The position numbers and the translations under genes are program-made. The notes beneath the pieces were generated by a model. It did not search any database. It was not told where the DNA came from and saw only the letters and a program-made list of their open reading frames with translations. From contig NZ_JBHYGG010000035.1 in assembly GCF_051859125.1 (NCBI RefSeq), positions 14,771 through 78,770 on the forward strand: 64,000 bases of DNA, written 5' to 3'. Shown one piece after another: positions 50,101 through 58,574 of this stretch. Within the stretch, counting starts at the first letter, position 1. Each line of letters opens with the position of its first letter. Source of the stretch: Gemmata sp051859125 (GTDB taxonomy: Bacteria > Planctomycetota > Planctomycetia > Gemmatales > Gemmataceae).

Positions 50101-50117
50101 CGACCAGTGGGTGAACA

Positions 50118-50966
50118 GTGGGCAGGACGCGACACCACGCCGGATCGGAACGCCTCGCCCGGGTCGGGCCGCGGCTCCGGTTCGGCGTGTTCGTTGTCCT
50201 GTCCACGGTCCACTGCACGCTGGCCACGTCGTGTAAGCCGAACAAGCGGTACGACCTGATCGAGGCCGAGCTGCGCACCCGCGAGCGGGAGCTGACCGAC
50301 ACGCGGGCCGCGCTGGAACAGTCCCGGAACCTCAACCGGGCCTACGCGCAGCAGTCGCAGAGCTCCCCCGGGCCGCAGGTGCCGACGACGGCCCCGCTCT
50401 ACGTCCCGGTCAAGGACATCACCCTGGCCCGCGGCACCGGCGGGGTCGACGAGGACGGCGTCCCCGGCGACGAGGGGCTGATGCTCGTCGTCGTGCCCCG
50501 CGACGAGGACGGGGCCGCCGTGAAGGTGCCGGCCCGCGTCCAGGTCGCCGCGTGGGAGGTGACCGCCGCCGGCATCAAGAACCCGATCGGCACCTGGGAC
50601 GTGCCCGCCGAGAAGGTGCGGCCGTCGTGGCGGGCCGGGTTCATCAGCACCGGGTACTTCGTCGCGGTCCCGTGGCAGACCTACCCGTCGACCGAGCGGG
50701 TGCGGGTCGCCGTGCGGCTCACGACGCTCGACGGCCGCGCGTTCGAGGCCGACAAGGACCTGTTCGTGCGCCCGTGCGTGCCGCCGAACGCGGCCCCCAC
50801 AGCACCCGGCGGCCCCGCAACGCCCGCGACTCCGGTCCCCGCGCTGCCCCGCGCCCCGCGCGAGCCGCTGTACCCCGACGCGGTCCCGCCGGGCGTCGAG
50901 GAACTCCCCCCGCCGATGCGGACCTCGCAGCGCGGCTCCGTGCTCCTCCCGCCGGTGAGCGAGTAA
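50118..50966 (+). CDS. Exported or lipoprotein-like protein of unknown function
   Basis: A 282-residue protein with a basic N-terminus, a hydrophobic stretch (~20-38) and a lipobox-like L-A-T-S-C at about residue 39. A short coiled coil follows (~45-72), then a beta-rich domain (~90-220) containing R-V-Q-V-A-A-W-E-V and W-R-A-G-F-I-S-T-G-Y-F, and a Pro-rich end. It may be a periplasmic or outer-membrane lipoprotein. It starts 17 bases after clpP2 and is probably co-transcribed with it. No known domain is recognised. Confidence 0.7.
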   Translation: MGRTRHHAGSERLARVGPRLRFGVFVVLSTVHCTLATSCKPNKRYDLIEAELRTRERELTDTRAALEQSRNLNRAYAQQSQSSPGPQVPTTAPLYVPVKDITLARGTGGVDEDGVPGDEGLMLVVVPRDEDGAAVKVPARVQVAAWEVTAAGIKNPIGTWDVPAEKVRPSWRAGFISTGYFVAVPWQTYPSTERVRVAVRLTTLDGRAFEADKDLFVRPCVPPNAAPTAPGGPATPATPVPALPRAPREPLYPDAVPPGVEELPPPMRTSQRGSVLLPPVSE

Positions 50967-50990
50967 CCCCGGATCTGTTGGGTACGTAGC

Positions 50991-51054
50991 GGTCCGAGCC
51001 CGAGCGCCGAGCGAGGGTTCACGTTGCCCCTCGCTCGGCACTCGGGCTCGGACC
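50991..51054. repeat. Near-perfect hairpin, GGTCCGAGCCCGAGCGCCGAG family
   Basis: Arms 50991-51018 and 51027-51054 match with only a couple of mismatches. It is the third copy of the family at 19676 and 20909, about 30 kb away. The flanking words GGATCTGTTGGGT before it are also shared with the 19676 copy. Confidence 0.85.
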
Positions 51055-51108
51055 CGTACACCACGGGTCCGAGCCGATCTGACTTGGTATAACAGGCATG
51101 AAAACCCT

Positions 51109-51174
51109 GGTGGGGCAGGCATTCTTGCCTACTCCGTGAGGCGTCTGGGGGCAGGCAAGAATGCCTGCCCCACC
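51109..51174. repeat. Perfect 22-bp hairpin, GGTGGGGCAGGCATTCTTGCC type
   Basis: Arms 51109-51130 and 51153-51174 are perfectly complementary over 22 bp with a 22-base loop that itself contains GCCTACTCCGTGAGGC. It ends 25 bases before the moaC start, so it probably lies in the leader or promoter of that gene. Confidence 0.85.
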
Positions 51175-51199
51175 TCTCCCAGCAACCCACTGCGCCCCC

Positions 51200-51694
51200 A
51201 TGTCCTCCCCCCTGACGCACTTCGACGAGTCCGGCGCGGCCCGCATGGTCGACGTCGGCGCGAAGGCCGAGACCGAGCGGGTCGCGCGGGCGTCCGCCGT
51301 CGTGCGGATGCAGCCGGCGACGCTCGCCCTCATCCGCGACAAGCGGGTGTCCAAGGGCGACGTGCTCGAGGTCGCCCGGCTCGCCGGCATCATGGGCGCG
51401 AAGCGGACCGCGGACCTGATCCCGCTGTGCCACCCGCTCGCGCTCACCTCGGTGCAGGTGAGCTTCTCGTTCCCGGCCAGCGACGCGGTGCGGATCGAGG
51501 CGGTGGCGAAGGTTTTTGGCCGCACGGGTGTTGAAATGGAGGCGCTCGCTGCGGTTACTGTGGCGGCCCTCACGGTGTACGACATGTGCAAGGCGGCCGA
51601 CCGGGCGATGGTGATCGAGTCGGTGCGGCTGGAGGAGAAGGACGGCGGGCGGAGCGGGCACTTCGTCCGCGGCCCGGACGCTTCTCCAAATTGA
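51200..51694 (+). CDS. moaC: Cyclic pyranopterin monophosphate synthase MoaC
   Basis: A 164-residue MoaC, the second enzyme of molybdenum-cofactor synthesis, acting in the cytoplasm after MoaA. Motifs: R-M-V-D-V-G near residue 15, K-G-D-V-L-E-V-A-R-L-A-G-I-M-G-A-K near residue 53, P-L-C-H-P-L near residue 77 and Y-D-M-C-K-A-A-D near residue 135, including the catalytic Lys and Asp. The start is the ATG at 51200. No other moa gene is nearby. The next gene starts 68 bases later. Confidence 0.95.
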   Translation: MSSPLTHFDESGAARMVDVGAKAETERVARASAVVRMQPATLALIRDKRVSKGDVLEVARLAGIMGAKRTADLIPLCHPLALTSVQVSFSFPASDAVRIEAVAKVFGRTGVEMEALAAVTVAALTVYDMCKAADRAMVIESVRLEEKDGGRSGHFVRGPDASPN

Positions 51695-51761
51695 CGGTCG
51701 CCGGCGGGGGCGTATGCTTTCCGGATTGCGGCGGCCCGCACGGAAAGCGGGAGGCCACGCG

Positions 51762-52781
51762 ATGGGGACCGCCATGCTCACCGTTCCGCCCGCCGCAGCC
51801 GCGGGCGCACCGCCCAGACCCGCCGGGCTCGCGTTCGCCCCGGTCGCGGGCGACATCGACGAGGCCGACCGGATCTTCGACCACACCCTGTCGCAGTACC
51901 GCTCGCCGTTCGGCCCCCTGATCGAGCACCTCAAGCACTACCGCGGCAAGCGGCTCCGCCCCGCCCTGCTCCTGCTCACCGCGAAGGCGCTCGGCAAGGT
52001 CACCCCCCACCACCACACGCTCGCCGCGGCCGTCGAGATGATCCACACGGCCACGCTCGTCCACGACGACGTGCTCGACGAGGCCGAGCTGCGGCGGCAC
52101 ATCCCGACGGTGAACTCCGGCTGGGGGAACAAGGTCAGCATCCTCCTCGGCGACATGCTGTTCACCCACGCCTTCCACCTCACGAGCACCGTGGACCGCC
52201 GCGCGTGCGAGATCATCGGCGAGGCGACGAACCGCGTGTGTGCGGGCGAACTACGGCAGGTCACCGAGCGCGGCAACCTGAACCTCACGGAGGCCGACTA
52301 CTTCGCGGTCATCGACGGCAAGACGGCGGCGCTGACGGAGTGCTGCGGGCGGCTCGGTGCACTGTTCGCCGGCGCGCCGGAGGAGACGGTCGAGCGGCTC
52401 GCGGGGTTCGGCCGCAACCTGGGCCTCGCGTTCCAGATCGCCGACGACCTGCTCGACCTCGTCGGCAACGAGGAGGCGGCCGGCAAGACGCTCGGCACCG
52501 ACCTCGAACAGCAGAAGCTCACGCTCCCCGTGATCCACTGCCTGAACCGCCTTCCTTCGGTCGAGGCCGAGGGGCTGCGGGCCGCGGTCCGCGGCGGCGA
52601 GCCCGGACTGGGCCGCCGCGTGCTGGCGGCGCTCGAGAAGACGCAGTCGCTCGCCTACGCCCGCCGCAGGGCCGAGGAGATCGCCCGCACCGCGCGGCAC
52701 GACCTGGAGTGCCTCCCCCGCGGCGAGTGCCGCACGATCCTCGAAGCGATGACCGACTGGAGCATCAAACGGGAGAAGTGA
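51762..52781 (+). CDS. Polyprenyl (trans-isoprenyl) diphosphate synthase
   Basis: A 339-residue isoprenyl diphosphate synthase (IspB/HepT-like). It condenses isopentenyl diphosphate units onto an allylic primer to make the tail of quinones. The first Asp-rich motif is H-D-D-V-L-D near residue 103 and the second D-D-L-L-D near residue 227; Lys/Arg residues G-K-R-L-R-P near residue 60 bind diphosphate. The start at 51762 is the first of two nearby Met codons. It is probably cytoplasmic. Chain length cannot be predicted here. Confidence 0.92.
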   Translation: MGTAMLTVPPAAAAGAPPRPAGLAFAPVAGDIDEADRIFDHTLSQYRSPFGPLIEHLKHYRGKRLRPALLLLTAKALGKVTPHHHTLAAAVEMIHTATLVHDDVLDEAELRRHIPTVNSGWGNKVSILLGDMLFTHAFHLTSTVDRRACEIIGEATNRVCAGELRQVTERGNLNLTEADYFAVIDGKTAALTECCGRLGALFAGAPEETVERLAGFGRNLGLAFQIADDLLDLVGNEEAAGKTLGTDLEQQKLTLPVIHCLNRLPSVEAEGLRAAVRGGEPGLGRRVLAALEKTQSLAYARRRAEEIARTARHDLECLPRGECRTILEAMTDWSIKREK

Positions 52782-52797
52782 ACCCGGCGGAAGAGTA

Positions 52798-53158
52798 GCC
52801 GCACGATCGAAACCCGATAAAGACACGATTCAGAGCCGGAGACGGCGAAGCGCGTTGGGAACGGTTGAGGTGGAGCCCCTCACCCGCCGCGGTCAGAGCC
52901 CGCGGCGACCTCCCCCCGTAGGAACGGGGCGAGGTGTTGCCCCTGCGCTTCTCACGAGCAGTGCGAATCGGTGAGGTGTGGAGGTGGCCAGTCACCCCAC
53001 CTCGCCCCGTTCCGACGGGGAGAGGTCGCGACGAGTCTTCGAGTCGCGGGTGAGGGGCGACCACGCCATCCGTAACTCGGTTCAGTCACTGCTCTCGAAT
53101 GTACGCTGCTCTCCTGTCCGAATCGTGCCTTTCTCGTCTTCAATCGTGCGGCTCACTC
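52798..53158. repeat. Large nested palindrome with CTCACCCGCCGCG and GAGCCGCACGAT arms
   Basis: The outer arms around 52798-52850 and 53108-53158 share GCCGCACGAT with the 16716 element. The inner arms 52876-52936 and 52998-53057 (CCCCTCACCCGCC ... GGGGCGAGGTG) are largely complementary and share words with elements at 36019 and 63690. This fills the entire ~395-base gap; no gene is seen in it. Confidence 0.8.
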
Positions 53159-53177
53159 TTCTGACTTCTGGTGCCCG

Positions 53178-53909
53178 ATGACCCCCGACGACCTCCCCGC
53201 CCTGCTCCGCCGCACCCTCGCCGACGCGAAGCTCACCCCGAGCGAGAAGGCGGCCCTGTCCGACTGGCTTGCCAAGAACGTCACCACCGACCAGCAGCGC
53301 GGCGTCGCCCGGCACGCGGCGTTCGACGCCGCCCGGGGCGCGCTCCCGGCCGAGTGCGCCGGCGTCGTCGGGTGGCTCGAAGACGTGATGCGCGTCCTCG
53401 CGCCGATGGGGCCGGCGACCGCACCCGCGACCGGCGCGGCGTCGGCCGAGCCGGACCTCGCGTTCTTCTCGCCCGGCGAGCGGTGCCTGCAGCAGATCGT
53501 CCACCGGTTCACGACCGCCCGCCGCACCGCCGACGTGTGCGTGTTCACCGTCACCGACGACCGCATCAGCCGGTCGATCCTCGACGCGCACCGCCGCGGG
53601 GTCAAGGTGCGGGTCATCTCGGACAACGAGAAGCAGTTCGACCCGGGCTCCGACGTCCAGAAGTTCCGCGACGCCGGCATCCCGCTGAAGGTGGACGACG
53701 TCCGCGGCCGCGGGCGGTCCGACCCGGGCATCAACGGGCACATGCACCACAAGTTCGCGATCTTCGACGGCGCGCGGCTCCTGAACGGCAGCTACAACTG
53801 GACCCGCGGGGCCGCCGACATGAACTACGAGAACGTCGTGGACACCGGCGACGCGAAGCTCGTCGCCGCGTTCGCCGCCGAGTTCGAGCGGTTGTGGAAC
53901 GCCTTCTGA
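53178..53909 (+). CDS. Phospholipase D-like protein with one HKD motif
   Basis: A 243-residue protein. Residues 1-80 form a helical N-terminal part of unknown role. Residues ~95-240 form a PLD-like domain with a single H-x-K-x4-D motif (H-H-K-F-A-I-F-D near residue 194) followed by N-G-S-Y-N-W-T. One-HKD proteins of this type (the Nuc/PLD6 style) act as dimers and cut phosphodiester bonds in nucleic acid or cardiolipin. No signal peptide is seen, so it is probably cytoplasmic. It is directly downstream of the 52798 palindrome. Confidence 0.87.
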   Translation: MTPDDLPALLRRTLADAKLTPSEKAALSDWLAKNVTTDQQRGVARHAAFDAARGALPAECAGVVGWLEDVMRVLAPMGPATAPATGAASAEPDLAFFSPGERCLQQIVHRFTTARRTADVCVFTVTDDRISRSILDAHRRGVKVRVISDNEKQFDPGSDVQKFRDAGIPLKVDDVRGRGRSDPGINGHMHHKFAIFDGARLLNGSYNWTRGAADMNYENVVDTGDAKLVAAFAAEFERLWNAF

Positions 53910-53969
53910 GTCGGTACAGTAGCGGGGATACCGGGCACGAGTCATCAACCCTCGCTGGTCACCTCCCAC

Positions 53970-54018
53970 TGTAGCCGGCCCCTGTGAGGCCGGTCCGGGG
54001 TCACAGACCCCGGCTACA
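53970..54018. repeat. Imperfect palindrome, TGTAGCCGG family
   Basis: TGTAGCCGG ... CCGGCTACA (53970-54018) with internal GAGGCCGGTCCGGGGTC words. It lies between the PLD-like gene and the propeller gene and may act as a terminator. Confidence 0.65.
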
Positions 54019-54081
54019 ATCGGAGTCGCCCCGCCCCCGCCCCGCTTGGACCCTCCCCCTGTTCCTGCCGGAACCCCATCA

Positions 54082-56211
54082 ATGAGCGTCTTCCGCCCCG
54101 TCGTGCTGTCCGCACTGCTCACGTCCGTGGCGATGGGCCACGCGGCCGCGGTCCCGCAGGCCAAGCCCGTCGGTGAGCCGGCCGGCGAGTACGTCAACAA
54201 GGGCTCGCGGCCGGCCACGATCGCCGCGACGCTCGCGTCGCACGGGCTCCCCGGCCTGCAGGGGAAGTGGTACCACGCCGGGCCGTTCGACAACCCCAAC
54301 GGCGAGGGGTTCGAGACCGCGTACCCGCCCGAGAAGGGCGTGGACCTGAAGGCGACGTACCCCGGCAAGGACGGCAAGGCGGTCGCGTGGGAGGAGTTCA
54401 AGGACTTCACCCCGGGCAAGGTCACGAGCCTGATGAAGTTCCCGGGCGTGAGGACCAACGCCGCGGTCTACCTGTACCACGCGTTCGAGTCGCCCAGCGC
54501 GTTCAAGCTCCCGCTGTCGTTCGGCAGCGACGACACGCTCACCGTGTTCTTCAACGGCAAGCGACTGGTCCACGAGAACCACACCCGCGGCGCGGCCCCG
54601 GACCAGGACACGGCCGAGGCCGACGTGAAGGTCGGCAAGAACGAACTGCTCATCAAGGTGTGCCAGACGGCCGGCGAGTGGGAGGTGTACGTCAGCGCCG
54701 CCGACCTGCCGAAGGGGATCGTCCCCGAGACGATCCGCAAGCGGCTCGAGCGCGACTTCCCGCCGGCCGCGGTCGTCGCCGGCATCAACCAGAACGCGAG
54801 CGGCGAGGGCAAGTTCTACAAGATCAACACCATCCCGCTGCCGGCCGACTGCGTGCTCGAAGTGGGCGGCATCGGGTTCCGGCCCGACGGCAAGCTGCTC
54901 GCCTGCACCCGCCGCGGCGAGGTGTGGATGGTCGAGAACCCGACGTCCGACAGCCTTTCTGACGTGAAGGTGACGAAGTACGCGGGCGGGCTGCACGAGG
55001 CGCTCGGCCTGTTCGTGCAGGACAACGACACCGTGTTCGTCGTGCAGCGGCCGGAGCTGACGAAGATCGTCGAGAAGGGCGGGGTGGCGTCCGAGTTCAG
55101 CACCGTGTGCGACAAGTGGGGCGTGTCGGGCGACTACCACGAGTTCGCCTTCGGCCCGGCCCGCGACAAGGCAGGCAACATGTTCGTCACGCTGAACGTC
55201 GGGTTCGGCGGCGGGCACCAGGCGAAGGCCCCGTGGCGCGGGTGGTGCGTGAAGGTGAGCCCGGACGGCAAGATGGAGCCGTACGCCTACGGCCTGCGGT
55301 CGCCCAACGGCGTGAACTTCTCGCCCGAGGGGGAGCTGTTCTACTGCGACAACCAGGGCGAGTGGGTGGCGACGAACAAGATGCACCACATCAAGCCGGG
55401 CAAGTTCTACGGGCACCAGGCCGGGCTCCGGTGGGTGAAGGACTCGCCGTTCGCCGGCAAGGTGCCGGACAAGGTGCCGAGCGGCATCCGCTACGACGGG
55501 GTGGACAAGAACGGGAACCAGACCGACGTGTACCCGGACTTCGACCCGCCGTGCGTGTGGTTCCCCTACGGCCGCATGGGCAAGTCGGCGAGCGAGCCGG
55601 TGTGGGACACGACCGGCGGCAAGTTCGGGCCGTTCACCGGGCAGGCGTTCGTGGGCGACCAGACGAACTCGTGCGTGATGCGGGTGGCTTTAGAGAAGGT
55701 GAACGGGGTGTACCAGGGGGCGTGCTTCCCGTTCCGCAGCGGGCTCCAGTGCGGGGTGAACCGGCTGTGCTTCGCGCCGGACGGGAGCCTGATGGTGGGC
55801 CAGACGAACCGCGGGTGGGGCTCGCTGGGCGGCAAGCCGTACGGGCTCCAGCGGATCGCGTTCGAGGGCAAGGACCCGTTCGACATCCACCACGTGACGC
55901 TCACGAAGGACGGGTTCGACCTCGTGTTCACGAAGCCGGTGAACCCGGACTCGGTCGGGGCGAAGGCGGCGTCGGTGAGTTCGTTCACCTACATCTACAA
56001 GAGCGACTACGGGTGCCCGGAGACCGACACGCGGGCCGAGAAGGTGGGCAAGGCGAAGTTGTCGGCCGACGGGAAGACGCTGTCGGTGCCGGTGGACGGG
56101 CTCAAGAAGGGCCGGGTGTTCGAGATCCGGCTCGACGGCCTGACCACCGCCGACGGCGAGAAGGTGCTCCACCCCGAGGCGTACTACACGCTGAACGAAC
56201 TCGTGAAGTGA
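54082..56211 (+). CDS. Large secreted beta-propeller protein (sorbosone-dehydrogenase-like)
   Basis: A 709-residue secreted protein. The signal peptide covers ~1-24 (ending M-G-H-A-A-A). Residues ~40-230 look like a galactose-binding/jelly-roll domain (G-K-W-Y-H-A-G-P-F-D and L-T-V-F-F-N-G-K-R). Residues ~250-610 form a propeller related to glucose/sorbosone dehydrogenases (G-I-G-F-R-P-D-G-K, G-L-R-S-P-N-G-V-N-F, L-C-F-A-P-D-G-S-L). A beta-sandwich closes the protein. This type of multi-domain protein is common in planctomycetes; substrate and cofactor are unknown. The start is the ATG at 54082. Confidence 0.8.
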   Translation: MSVFRPVVLSALLTSVAMGHAAAVPQAKPVGEPAGEYVNKGSRPATIAATLASHGLPGLQGKWYHAGPFDNPNGEGFETAYPPEKGVDLKATYPGKDGKAVAWEEFKDFTPGKVTSLMKFPGVRTNAAVYLYHAFESPSAFKLPLSFGSDDTLTVFFNGKRLVHENHTRGAAPDQDTAEADVKVGKNELLIKVCQTAGEWEVYVSAADLPKGIVPETIRKRLERDFPPAAVVAGINQNASGEGKFYKINTIPLPADCVLEVGGIGFRPDGKLLACTRRGEVWMVENPTSDSLSDVKVTKYAGGLHEALGLFVQDNDTVFVVQRPELTKIVEKGGVASEFSTVCDKWGVSGDYHEFAFGPARDKAGNMFVTLNVGFGGGHQAKAPWRGWCVKVSPDGKMEPYAYGLRSPNGVNFSPEGELFYCDNQGEWVATNKMHHIKPGKFYGHQAGLRWVKDSPFAGKVPDKVPSGIRYDGVDKNGNQTDVYPDFDPPCVWFPYGRMGKSASEPVWDTTGGKFGPFTGQAFVGDQTNSCVMRVALEKVNGVYQGACFPFRSGLQCGVNRLCFAPDGSLMVGQTNRGWGSLGGKPYGLQRIAFEGKDPFDIHHVTLTKDGFDLVFTKPVNPDSVGAKAASVSSFTYIYKSDYGCPETDTRAEKVGKAKLSADGKTLSVPVDGLKKGRVFEIRLDGLTTADGEKVLHPEAYYTLNELVK

Positions 56212-56220
56212 CGGGTTCCG

Positions 56221-56289
56221 GGCGAGCGGGGGACGTCAGTCCCCCGGTAGTTCTCACAGGCACCGGGGGACTGACGTCCCCCGCTCGCC
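56221..56289. repeat. Perfect 28-bp hairpin, GGCGAGCGGGGGACGTCAG type
   Basis: Arms 56221-56248 and 56262-56289 are perfectly complementary over 28 bp. It lies 10 bases after the propeller gene and could terminate it. It is related in design and outer words to the hairpin at 48494. Confidence 0.85.
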
Positions 56290-56323
56290 AAATGATTTGT
56301 AGCCGCGGACGCGGCGACCGAAT

Positions 56324-56496
56324 GTAGCCAGGGGTGCGGCGAGCGCAGCGAGCAAACCCCTGGTCCGACGAGCGACGCGAGATCCCCAACAGCCCCGAAC
56401 GGGCGGCAGATCATTTCACATTGCGCCGGGGACCAGGGGTTTGCCCGAAGCGGGCCGCACCCCTGGCTACCATCCGCCGCCCCTCCGGGGCTGAAA
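56324..56496. repeat. Palindromic element, GTAGCCAGGGGTGCGG family, copy 1
   Basis: The left half (GTAGCCAGGGGTGCGGCGAG ... CAAACCCCTGG) and right half (CCAGGGGTTTGCCCGAAGC ... CACCCCTGGCTAC) pair to 56470. A GCCCCTCCGGGGC-type hairpin follows to 56496. A second copy in the same orientation is at 57047-57204, so the small gene at 56574 is bracketed. Together with the 56221 hairpin this element accounts for the 362-base gap. Confidence 0.8.
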
Positions 56497-56573
56497 CACA
56501 ACCCGGGGGGCAACGATGACCGAGGCCGAGTGGCTCGCGTGCGAAGACACAAACGCAAGCGAAAGGTAGTACG

Positions 56574-56960
56574 ATGCGAGCGATTCTTTGTTGCTCTCTG
56601 ACAATGGTGGCGCTCAATTCAAGCTTGACGGCTTCAGACAAGGAAGAGGAGAAGATCGACCCAACCAAGTTGGTAGGGAAGTGGAAGCGCGGAGAGGAAA
56701 AGGGGAAGTATCCAGTCGTGATGGAATTCCGTAAGGACGGCACTTCGATAATGACCATCACCGCAAAGGGAGAAGATTTCGAGGTGTCGGGCCGGTACAG
56801 GGTGGACGGGAACAAGGTCGTGATCGTCCTAAACGACGACATCGAACACGACGACGTGTACATCGTTCAGAAGCTCACGAACACCGAATTGGTGTGGAAC
56901 CCCGAAAAGCCCAAGAAGGAGCCGAAGGAAACGTTCACCCGCGTAAAGCCACGTGATTAA
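56574..56960 (+). CDS. Small secreted protein, TIGR03066/TIGR03067-like (Gemmata paralogous family)
   Basis: A 128-residue protein with a signal peptide (M-R-A-I-L-C-C-S-L-T-M-V-A-L-N-S-S-L-T-A, cut near residue 20). The body K-L-V-G-K-W-K-R, E-F-R-K-D-G-T and G-R-Y-R-V-D-G-N-K fits the lipocalin-like paralogous families known from Gemmata (TIGR03066/TIGR03067). The coding sequence is clearly less GC-rich than its surroundings and the gene is flanked by two copies of one repeat, which may mark a duplicated or transferred cassette. The ligand is unknown. Confidence 0.78.
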   Translation: MRAILCCSLTMVALNSSLTASDKEEEKIDPTKLVGKWKRGEEKGKYPVVMEFRKDGTSIMTITAKGEDFEVSGRYRVDGNKVVIVLNDDIEHDDVYIVQKLTNTELVWNPEKPKKEPKETFTRVKPRD

Positions 56961-57046
56961 CGAAGGTGTCGTTGAACGCGATCCGCGATCGGTAGCCGCG
57001 GGTGCTGGGTCGTCGATCTCGTGCTGGGCAAGGGATGATGCAGCGG

Positions 57047-57204
57047 TTCGGAGCCGCGGATGCGGCGGCGGATGGTAGCCAGGGGTGCGGCCCGCTTCGG
57101 GCAAACCCCTGGTCCCCGGCGCAACGCGGGTCGCCCCGGACCAGGGGTTCCCGCTCGAAGACGCGCTCCACCCCTGGCCACCATCCGCCGCCCCTCCGGG
57201 GCTG
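57047..57204. repeat. Palindromic element, GTAGCCAGGGGTGCGG family, copy 2
   Basis: Pairing halves contain GGATGGTAGCCAGGGGTGCG and its complement with GGCGGCGGATGG outer words. It is the second copy of the element at 56324, in the same orientation, on the other side of the small low-GC gene. Confidence 0.8.
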
Positions 57205-57249
57205 AAAACGCACCATTCCCAACGCCGATCTGCTCCCGTGACCGACCCG

Positions 57250-58485
57250 CTACGTCTTCCGCAGCAGGATCGCGTGCTCGGCGCGGGGGCGGGCGCGGAA
57301 CGCGGCCATCGTCGGGCCGTGGAAGTGCGGGCGGACCTGCGACGCCCGCGCGGCCGGGTAGAACCCGCACGCGCGGGCGGTCTCGGCCACGATCTCGTCG
57401 GCCCGCAGCGCCACCGGCCCGACCGCCGAATCGGCCATGAGCAGGACGAGCGGGCCGCCCGGCCTCAGAGCCCGGCTCACCGCGGTGAAGAACCGCGACA
57501 ACTCCCGCGACCACTCCCCCGCTGCGGCCGCGGGCGGGATGCGCCGGTACGCCGACCGCGACCCCATCTCGCCCCGCTGCAGCGCCGCCGTGCTGAGGCC
57601 CAGCCACCGCAGCCGCATCGAATGGTGCTCCAGGTAGTCGTAGGTCGCGGCGTAGGGCGGCGACGTGATGACCGCGTCCACCGGCCCGGCGGGCAGCGAC
57701 GTCAGCTCGGTCGCGTTGTCCGGCTTCACGAACGCCGGCCTCGGGAGCGGGGTCGGCAGCAGCTTCCGGAACGCGGACATCGCACGCGCGAGTTCCCCCG
57801 CTTTCTGCAGAAACACCTTCGACGCGAACCCCGGCGACGTGCGCCGCGGGGCCGTGCCGGTCGCCGTGTCGCCGCGCTTCTTTGAGAGCTTCACCAGCAC
57901 CGACGACAGCACCAGCATCAGGTCCTGCTGCGTGCGGTCGCCGTGGAACGACATCACCTTGTCGCGGAGCGAGTCGAGTTCGAGCAGGACGTGGGGTTCG
58001 AACAGTTCGACGTCCTCCTGCGGGAGCCGGCGGGTCGCGCCGGCCTTCGTTCGGCGGCGCTCCTCGGCGTGCGCCGAGCACTCGATGGCCTTCTCGACGA
58101 GGTACTCGAGTTCCGCCTCCTCCCGCGGCCGCGTCTTGCACCGGGCGAGCCGCACCGCGAGCGGGTTCAGGTCGGTGCCGAGCGGGTTGCGGCCCGCGAT
58201 CATCGCCTCGACCAGCACCGTCCCGGACCCGCAGAACGGGTCGAGCACCCGGCCCTTCTCGGGGGAGAACGCCTTCACGAGCCGCGCCGCGGTGTCCGGG
58301 TGCATCCGGGCCGGGTACGTGTGGAACCCGTGGACGTGCGCCCGCGACGGGTCGCCGTCGGCGTCGGTGGACGGCGGCACGTCGACCGCGTGGGCCAGCA
58401 GCTTCGCGTCGGGCGCGTCGCCGGCGGTGTCGATGCGGCCGCCCACGTGGGTCAGGGCGCGGCGCTTGCGGTCGTCCTCGGTCAT
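57250..58485 (-). CDS. Orphan SAM-dependent DNA/RNA methyltransferase
   Basis: A 411-residue methyltransferase. Motif I (SAM binding) is D-P-F-C-G-S-G-T near residue 78, followed by V-E-A-M-I-A-G-R-N-P-L-G-T-D-L-N; the catalytic motif IV is S-P-P-Y near residue 274. S-P-P-Y is typical of amino-methylating DNA enzymes (N4-cytosine or N6-adenine), but the order I-then-IV with D-P-F-C-G-S-G-T also occurs in RNA guanosine methylases. No endonuclease is adjacent. The start is the ATG at 58485; upstream in-frame codons translate the 58510 repeat and are not convincing. Confidence 0.85.
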   Translation of the reverse strand: MTEDDRKRRALTHVGGRIDTAGDAPDAKLLAHAVDVPPSTDADGDPSRAHVHGFHTYPARMHPDTAARLVKAFSPEKGRVLDPFCGSGTVLVEAMIAGRNPLGTDLNPLAVRLARCKTRPREEAELEYLVEKAIECSAHAEERRRTKAGATRRLPQEDVELFEPHVLLELDSLRDKVMSFHGDRTQQDLMLVLSSVLVKLSKKRGDTATGTAPRRTSPGFASKVFLQKAGELARAMSAFRKLLPTPLPRPAFVKPDNATELTSLPAGPVDAVITSPPYAATYDYLEHHSMRLRWLGLSTAALQRGEMGSRSAYRRIPPAAAAGEWSRELSRFFTAVSRALRPGGPLVLLMADSAVGPVALRADEIVAETARACGFYPAARASQVRPHFHGPTMAAFRARPRAEHAILLRKT

Positions 58486-58509
58486 GGTCTGCGGTGCCCC
58501 AGATTCCGT

Positions 58510-58567
58510 GGTGGCACAGGCCTCTGGCCTGTGCTGGCGCTCGCACAGGCCAGAGGCCTGTGCCACC
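58510..58567. repeat. Perfect 24-bp hairpin, GGTGGCACAGGCC family
   Basis: Arms 58510-58533 and 58544-58567 are perfectly complementary (24 bp, 10-base loop). It shares the CACAGGCCAGAGGCCTGTGCCACC arm with the 12839 hairpin. It lies between two minus-strand genes. Confidence 0.85.
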
Positions 58568-58574
58568 GATCTCG

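Noticed and set aside
57250..58485. Restriction-modification system
   Set aside because: Only a methyltransferase is present; neighbours are a transporter and repeats.
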